25,334 nucleotides of DNA from a virus: IMG/VR virus record IMGVR_UViG_3300032214_000724, positions 1 through 25,334 of that record; one strand, given 5' to 3'. Shown in pieces: positions 21,930 through 25,334 of the stretch. The notes beneath the pieces were generated by a model that saw nothing but the letters and a program-made list of their open reading frames with translations, did not search any database and was not told the origin of the DNA. The translations under genes were made by a program, and so were the position numbers. How positions within the stretch are numbered: the first letter of the stretch is position 1; every line of letters begins with the position of its first letter.

Positions 21930-22654
21930 TCCACAATGTAAGAAAAATTTTCTTCTAAACAACCTTGCCATGCCATCTGCAAAATTCTCTCAAACCAATG
22001 TGCCTCAATTGGATTATTATTATAATCAGTATAATGCATCATTTTCTTATAAAAGTTTTTGCTATATTTCAAAATACAATTTTTAGGGACGGCATAATTA
22101 GCACCAGGAGAAAAACTAAGAAACTTAGGAATATCATCAATAACAAAAAGATCCTGAATAAATTCCCTAAGACTAGAAATTCTGGGATAGACTTTTATAT
22201 TTTTAATTTCCTCAGATTTTTCACCTTCGATTCGATCTTCCCATTCCATTGGTTGTGCAAACCAATTATCATTTACCAAATATGGGAAATAAGAATCGCA
22301 TAATGTTCCACCATCAATTGGAACAAACCAATTTGACTTAAGAGAATAAATGAATCTTTCTTCAGTTGTATATTTTTTTTGAAGAAGATTCCCTTTGATA
22401 TGTATCATCATATCTGGTAGATTATCATAATGATCAAAAATATATCTCCCAATATCATAAGGATTTGATCCAACATTTGGAGATTTTATTACTTTTCCTA
22501 GATGATCTATTTTTGATTTTTGGGGAAAATCATCAGGAGTTCGGTCATAAATGATAATGTTTTCTGGCGAAAACCCATATTCATAAGTTAGTTTCAACCA
22601 TTCTAAATCATGATTTGCATGATTACTAACTACTAAAGTTTTAGATATGCTCAT
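21926..22654 (-). CDS. DUF3431-like protein, possible glycan enzyme
   Basis: A TTG at 22660 extends the frame by two codons, but the ATG at 22654 is more likely (242 residues). KTLVVSNHANHDLEWLKLTY at the start and PIEAHWFERILQMAWQGCLE at the end resemble, by eye, proteins of unknown function of the DUF3431 type, which occur in polysaccharide loci. The arrangement, with PDMMIHIKGN in the middle, suggests a GT-A-like fold. It ends as ATGA on the RfbH-like gene. I cannot assign a reaction. Confidence 0.6.
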   Translation of the reverse strand: MSISKTLVVSNHANHDLEWLKLTYEYGFSPENIIIYDRTPDDFPQKSKIDHLGKVIKSPNVGSNPYDIGRYIFDHYDNLPDMMIHIKGNLLQKKYTTEERFIYSLKSNWFVPIDGGTLCDSYFPYLVNDNWFAQPMEWEDRIEGEKSEEIKNIKVYPRISSLREFIQDLFVIDDIPKFLSFSPGANYAVPKNCILKYSKNFYKKMMHYTDYNNNPIEAHWFERILQMAWQGCLEENFSYIVE

Positions 22655-22671
22655 CAACAAATAATAATTTT

Positions 22672-23520
22672 CTAATATTCTACCATATCACAAATCATCT
22701 GTAAACCCTGCTCAAATTTCATTTGACATGAAAAATTAAGAAGATTTAACTTATCTATATTTAATGTCATATTTTTGACTTGTATGAATTTTTGATCCGA
22801 TGGCATGGGTACATCTATAATTTCACTTGAACTATTAACGATTAATTTCGCAGTATTAATAATTTCTCGGAAAGAAAAGGATTGTCCAGAAGCTATGTTA
22901 TAAATTTCATTAATATTTTCAGAATCTATAATCAACTTTATAGATTTACATATATCTTCCACAAACATATAGTCTTTCAAAAAATTCCCACCATCATAGA
23001 GTTTGATTTGTTTATTTTCTTTCAAAAGTCTTACCATATATGCAAGAACATTCTTTCCCGGAGAAATTGTTTTATCTAAACCATAAACATTACCAATTCT
23101 AAAAATTCTATATTTAATTTTAAAAGTTTCGCAAAAAGAAATTAAAAGTTGTTCTGCACACCTTTTAGTAATAGAATAAAATCCTGTTGGATTACAACAA
23201 TCAGATTCTTTGGCATCTAAAATATCATTACCATAAACAAATCCAGAACTTATAAAGTTAATGGTTATATCCCTACCCTTACAGTTTGAAAGGAAGTCTA
23301 CAAAAATTTTTAAATTTGTATCAATATCAACATGAAGATCATTAAAAACATTTTGATTAGTAGTGGTACTTATAAAATAAAGAACCTCCTTAGTACCAAA
23401 ATCTCTTGATTCTCTAGGAATTATAACAGTATCTTCTGAATATAACTTACAAAAAGTATTTCCTATAAACCCCGTTCCACCAAAAACAGATATTTTACCA
23501 GTCATATTTTTCACACTCAT
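22672..23520 (-). CDS. Extended SDR: nucleotide-sugar epimerase, dehydratase or reductase
   Basis: I start at the ATG at 23520 (282 residues); an ATG at 23505 is equally possible. ISVFGGTGFIGNTF is the NAD(P)-binding motif, FISSGFVYGND holds the catalytic Ser region, and FYSITKRCA has the catalytic YxxxK. FRIGNVYGLD and LKDYMFVEDICKS complete the extended-SDR pattern. It precedes the RfbH-like gene by one gene, so a 4-keto-reductase of CDP-abequose or paratose synthase type would fit, but nothing diagnostic is seen. Its start lies over the end of an epimerase remnant. Confidence 0.8.
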   Translation of the reverse strand: MSVKNMTGKISVFGGTGFIGNTFCKLYSEDTVIIPRESRDFGTKEVLYFISTTTNQNVFNDLHVDIDTNLKIFVDFLSNCKGRDITINFISSGFVYGNDILDAKESDCCNPTGFYSITKRCAEQLLISFCETFKIKYRIFRIGNVYGLDKTISPGKNVLAYMVRLLKENKQIKLYDGGNFLKDYMFVEDICKSIKLIIDSENINEIYNIASGQSFSFREIINTAKLIVNSSSEIIDVPMPSDQKFIQVKNMTLNIDKLNLLNFSCQMKFEQGLQMICDMVEY

Positions 23521-23623
23521 CAAATGTTTTTCCAAGTTTATCCTTTGAGGACAAAATAGGATCTTCTATATTTTTCCAATCAATATTGGGAGTTGTATCA
23601 TTCAACCTTGCAAGATTAATTAA
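23495..23623 (-). pseudogene. C-terminal remnant of a dTDP-4-dehydrorhamnose 3,5-epimerase-like gene
   Basis: Between the 218-residue gene and the SDR gene, the - strand has 42 codons ending in TAA at 23497-23495 with no proper start; a TAG lies just upstream. The peptide contains NDTTPNIDWKNIEDPILSSK followed by DKLGKTF. This matches, from memory, the usual C-terminus of RfbC/RmlC-type epimerases (ND...I.W....PILS.KD..GK). The N-terminal three quarters are absent. Its stop overlaps the SDR start region, as in an intact operon. A 36-codon gene starting at TTG is a less likely reading. Confidence 0.6.
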
Positions 23624-24276
23624 CTATGTGGGTAATCTTGAACAGATTTTCCACCGTCATTAGAATAATCATTAATATAATATCCAAAGAAGTATGGGGG
23701 AGTATGATACAATTCTCTATGAGTCTCTTCCAATAGATTTTTATCTCTTACAGATTCAAACCAAACATGTTCTATATTTACTGAATTTTCAAAACGATAA
23801 AGTTCATTCCAAGAGAAAGTTTCTCTAAAAAAATCAACGTCAAAAAAACATGTATGGAGTCCAAAAGTAACATCATTTCCCCATTTTCCAGTAACTAATT
23901 TTTTATTAGTTCCCCTACATTTAGAAATTATATCATGATAATCTAAATCTGGGTTATTATCGTAGGCAAGTTTAAGGACATGTTTAAATTTTTTCGGTAA
24001 TACATCTAAAGCGTTATGAAACGACCTAAGTTCTGCAATACCATGATTTCTATTATGATTTGAAGGAATTCCATTTACCGAAAAACTATTGTCAGAATCA
24101 TATACAAATATATGACAATAATTTTGTGTATCTAAATCTATTGGAGAATGGGATGCAAGAATAACAAAATGTCCAGATTCAAATAAATTTCTACAAAGTA
24201 TTTTTGTCATCTTTCTTTGAACTTCTTCATGCTCACCAGCACAGTAAGTTGTAACTAAAACAGCAGTATCACTCAT
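23620..24276 (-). CDS. Hypothetical protein, first intact gene of the glycan cluster
   Basis: The 218-residue protein has no signal peptide or membrane helix. It opens with a strand-rich segment (DTAVLVTTYCAGEHEEVQRK, then FVILASHSPID). HVLKLAYDNNPDLDYHDI sits where a GT-A DxD-type motif might be, and FSWNELYRFE and HTPPYFFGYYIND are aromatic-rich. The plan resembles small GT-A-like proteins of phage glycan loci, but I cannot name a family. It lies between two gene remnants, which suggests it was inserted or that its neighbours decayed. Confidence 0.65.
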   Translation of the reverse strand: MSDTAVLVTTYCAGEHEEVQRKMTKILCRNLFESGHFVILASHSPIDLDTQNYCHIFVYDSDNSFSVNGIPSNHNRNHGIAELRSFHNALDVLPKKFKHVLKLAYDNNPDLDYHDIISKCRGTNKKLVTGKWGNDVTFGLHTCFFDVDFFRETFSWNELYRFENSVNIEHVWFESVRDKNLLEETHRELYHTPPYFFGYYINDYSNDGGKSVQDYPHS

Positions 24277-24315
24277 ATCGTTAAAAAGTTAAAGAGCATT
24301 TATGTGAGTTTTAAG

Positions 24316-24393
24316 TCATCGCAGGACTTTGAGCACAGTTACATGCCCAGCATGGAATAAATCAAATGAACCCAAATTAAAATCAATTTTCAT
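24316..24393 (-). pseudogene. N-terminal remnant of a cytidylyltransferase-fold gene
   Basis: From ATG at 24393 to TGA at 24318-24316 the - strand encodes 25 residues, MKIDFNLGSFDLFHAGHVTV followed by LKVLR. GSFDLFHAGH is the nucleotide-binding signature of glycerol-3-phosphate cytidylyltransferase-like or HldC-like enzymes, which are at least 120 residues long. No continuation is seen after the stop in any frame. It keeps a promoter upstream, so the leader of the glycan transcript contains this fragment. Confidence 0.7.
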
Positions 24394-24412
24394 ACGAAAA
24401 ATATTTTTTTCC

Positions 24413-24441
24413 ATTATACCAAAAAAGGAGAGTTTATGCAA
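24413..24441 (-). promoter_or_regulatory. Candidate promoter of the glycan cluster (extended -10)
   Basis: On the - strand TGGTATAAT is an extended -10 with perfect TATAAT (24418-24413). TTGCAT, a partial -35 match, lies 17 bases upstream (24441-24436). The predicted start is near 24406, just before the cytidylyltransferase remnant. The -35 region is inside the terminator hairpin, the same layout as before the hli operon. Confidence 0.65.
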
Positions 24442-24447
24442 CTCTCC
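24421..24447 (-). terminator. Rho-independent terminator fused to the following promoter
   Basis: GGAGAGTT (24427-24434) pairs perfectly with AACTCTCC (24440-24447) around a 5-base loop. On the - strand the hairpin is followed by TTTTTT. It would end transcripts coming from the small genes at 24580-25326 or from a short RNA in between. The AAGGAG of the same hairpin reads as a Shine-Dalgarno on the + strand. Confidence 0.75.
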
Positions 24448-24570
24448 CGTCAGGTCTTTCATGCACGCCACTTGCCCTTTGACTGGAGGCAAGAAACCAG
24501 GCGGGAGAGAGTCCCATCCGCACCAACGTCATTTGAGAGATGCCGTAAACTCATAGAGGGTCATATTTGA
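24436..24570 (+). CDS. Possible 44-aa + strand gene in a GC-rich stretch
   Basis: ATG at 24436 is preceded by AAGGAG with 5-base spacing and opens 44 codons to TGA. The product is Arg-rich (MQLSRQVFHARHLPFDWRQE, then TRRERVPSAPTSFERCRKL). The same DNA has open short frames on the - strand, including 31 codons (SLRHLSNDVGADGTLSRL) and an 11-codon frame (MTLYEFTASLK) preceded by GGTGGAG. The stretch is more GC-rich than its surroundings and has several stems, such as CTTGCC with GGCAAG. It could be a small gene on either strand or a structured RNA; I cannot choose. Confidence 0.3.
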   Translation: MQLSRQVFHARHLPFDWRQETRRERVPSAPTSFERCRKLIEGHI

Positions 24571-24579
24571 CTCCACCAC

Positions 24580-24852
24580 CTAGTTTTGGGAAACTAGGAA
24601 AATTTGGGATAGTTTTGCAAGTTCATTCACAGAAAAGAATGCACATAAAACTAAAACATCATAAAGTTTTAGTTTAATTGCAAACGGTATAGTTAAAGTG
24701 CCACCAATAAACTTTACCAGCAATCCCCATTTAAAATCTCCCCATAACATGATTTGATAACCAATAATGAGGAGAATATTGCCAAGATATCGTAAGATAC
24801 TTGTTTTAGACATAAGGGGTTTTGCTCCCGACCAGTGCGCTTTTAAAGTCAT
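24580..24852 (-). CDS. Small membrane protein, 90 aa (or 77 aa)
   Basis: The first ATG is at 24852 and a second at 24813, where SKTSILRYLGNILLIIGYQI begins; the second start gives 77 residues and looks more natural. The protein has two to three hydrophobic segments (YLGNILLIIGYQIMLWGDF, LLVKFIGGTLTIPFAI and YDVLVLCAFFSV). From memory, similar small membrane proteins occur in cyanophages and marine cyanobacteria. A perfect 8-base inverted repeat (24579-24586 and 24591-24598) spans the stop codon but has no T-run. Function is unknown. Confidence 0.65.
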   Translation of the reverse strand: MTLKAHWSGAKPLMSKTSILRYLGNILLIIGYQIMLWGDFKWGLLVKFIGGTLTIPFAIKLKLYDVLVLCAFFSVNELAKLSQIFLVSQN

Positions 24853-24871
24853 CCCGAGACTATTTAACTAA

Positions 24872-25114
24872 TCAATCCCAATCCAAAATATCATCAGAAT
24901 CAATATAACAAGGTTGATTAGTCAACCATTTCGCATATTCAATATCTTCCATTGCAGTAGAACATTGCATAGAATTATCAAACAAATAAACGTCATTCCA
25001 CCTTTTAGAATAATAATCTTGTGTTTGAAGACGGTAATCAGGTTTGCCGTTTAGTTCAATAATTCCACGTTCAACAAACCTAAATCCTTCACGTTCAAGA
25101 AGAACTTTTGTCAT
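24872..25114 (-). CDS. Acidic small hypothetical protein, 80 aa
   Basis: The start overlaps the upstream stop as ATGA. The protein is soluble and ends in an acidic segment (CYIDSDDILDWD). The centre has a strand-like, aromatic pattern (YRLQTQDYYSKRWNDVYLFD). It contains two Cys and no known motif. It forms a two-gene unit with the 71-residue protein and is probably an early-type accessory gene; that is inference from size and position. Confidence 0.6.
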   Translation of the reverse strand: MTKVLLEREGFRFVERGIIELNGKPDYRLQTQDYYSKRWNDVYLFDNSMQCSTAMEDIEYAKWLTNQPCYIDSDDILDWD

Positions 25115-25326
25115 GCAACCTCAACAGATTCAAGATCAGAAAGAACATATTCCATAAGCATTTCATAATCATCCAGAGGATCACCAGAGAATACTACACC
25201 TTCTTGCTCATAAAAACGACGAACTTTTTTAAAGAGTTTTGGATTCTTTACATCAAGATAGAATTCGCCATTAGCAGCACCACGAAGGGTTTGAACGTCT
25301 TTCTTAAATTTAGAAGTGAGAGTCAT
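25111..25326 (-). CDS. Small hypothetical protein, 71 aa
   Basis: The ATG is at 25326, and only eight bases of sequence precede it, so its upstream signals are mostly out of view. The product is soluble, with a basic N-terminal half (TSKFKKDVQTLRGAANGEFY, then KLFKKVRRFYEQEG) and an acidic helical end (DPLDDYEMLMEYVLSDLESV). No known family is recognised. It overlaps the next gene as ATGA. Confidence 0.6.
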   Translation of the reverse strand: MTLTSKFKKDVQTLRGAANGEFYLDVKNPKLFKKVRRFYEQEGVVFSGDPLDDYEMLMEYVLSDLESVEVA

Positions 25327-25334
25327 TGTTTTGA

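Noticed and set aside
23495-24276. Frameshift joining the 218-residue gene to the 42 codons after it
   Set aside because: One inserted T would fuse the frames, but the 42 codons match an RfbC-type C-terminus, unrelated to the 218-residue protein. A gene remnant explains them better.
24436-24570. tRNA, tmRNA or other known RNA gene in the GC-rich stretch
   Set aside because: No T-loop (GGTTCRANTCC), acceptor stem or cloverleaf can be drawn on either strand, and no known cyanobacterial RNA motif was recognised.
24579-24598. Inverted repeat at the stop of the 90-residue gene as a terminator
   Set aside because: The 8-base stem is perfect, but it is followed on the - strand by GGTGGTGGAGTC and not by a T-run, so intrinsic termination is unlikely.
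1-25334. CRISPR array, insertion sequence, integrase or attachment site
   Set aside because: No regularly spaced direct repeats, transposase motifs, integrase motifs or flanking duplications were seen. The remnants in the glycan cluster have no nearby mobile element.

Overview
The window looks like part of a large T4-like cyanophage (cyanomyovirus) genome. It is AT-rich and almost completely coding, and many tiny genes overlap by 1-4 bases. It carries two high-light-inducible (Hli) chlorophyll-binding mini-proteins, a thermonuclease, a lysozyme and a cysteine peptidase next to virion-type genes. It also carries a long lipopolysaccharide/glycan gene cluster of the kind known from very large marine cyanophages. 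The host is probably a marine picocyanobacterium. The SLH-OprB porin points to Synechococcus more than Prochlorococcus, but this is inference.

Layout. (1) 1-1648, + strand: the end of a virion-type gene and two overlapping genes for probable structural proteins. (2) 1645-5691, - strand: a late, lysis-like operon read from about 5715 toward 1645. It encodes a C39-like cysteine peptidase, a 48-residue protein, a GH24 lysozyme sharing an N-terminal module with the peptidase, a holin-like membrane protein, several mini-proteins, an exported HExxH metallopeptidase, a thermonuclease and small membrane proteins. It meets the + strand genes tail to tail with a 4-base overlap. (3) 5715-6940: a photoprotection operon (hli, 28 aa, 54 aa, hli, peroxiredoxin). 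A consensus sigma-70 promoter precedes it and a terminator follows. (4) 6966-8483: a host-like SLH-OprB outer-membrane porin with its own promoter region and nested inverted repeats. (5) 8576-24276: a cluster of about 20 genes, all on the - strand, for nucleotide-sugar synthesis and glycosyl transfer. (6) 24277-24580: gene remnants, a terminator-promoter element and a GC-rich stretch that I could not resolve. (7) 24580-25326: three small hypothetical genes.

How the glycan cluster may work. HldA-like kinase, HldC-like adenylyltransferase and HldD-like epimerase, with a small HAD phosphatase, cover much of the ADP-heptose route; no GmhA isomerase is seen. A GDP-mannose 3,5-epimerase relative would give GDP-L-galactose. 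An RfbH-type 3-dehydratase with a nearby SDR suggests a dideoxy sugar. A compact fused E1 alpha/beta thiamine-diphosphate enzyme and an alcohol dehydrogenase form a coupled pair of unknown substrate. Transferases include two GT11, one GT10, one GT2-like, one GT25 and several unrecognised or GT9-like proteins. Together they probably remodel the surface glycan of the infected cell; that role is inferred.

Two gene remnants flank the first intact gene of the cluster, so this end is decaying or being exchanged. Each of the three clear terminators in the window runs directly into a promoter-like sequence.
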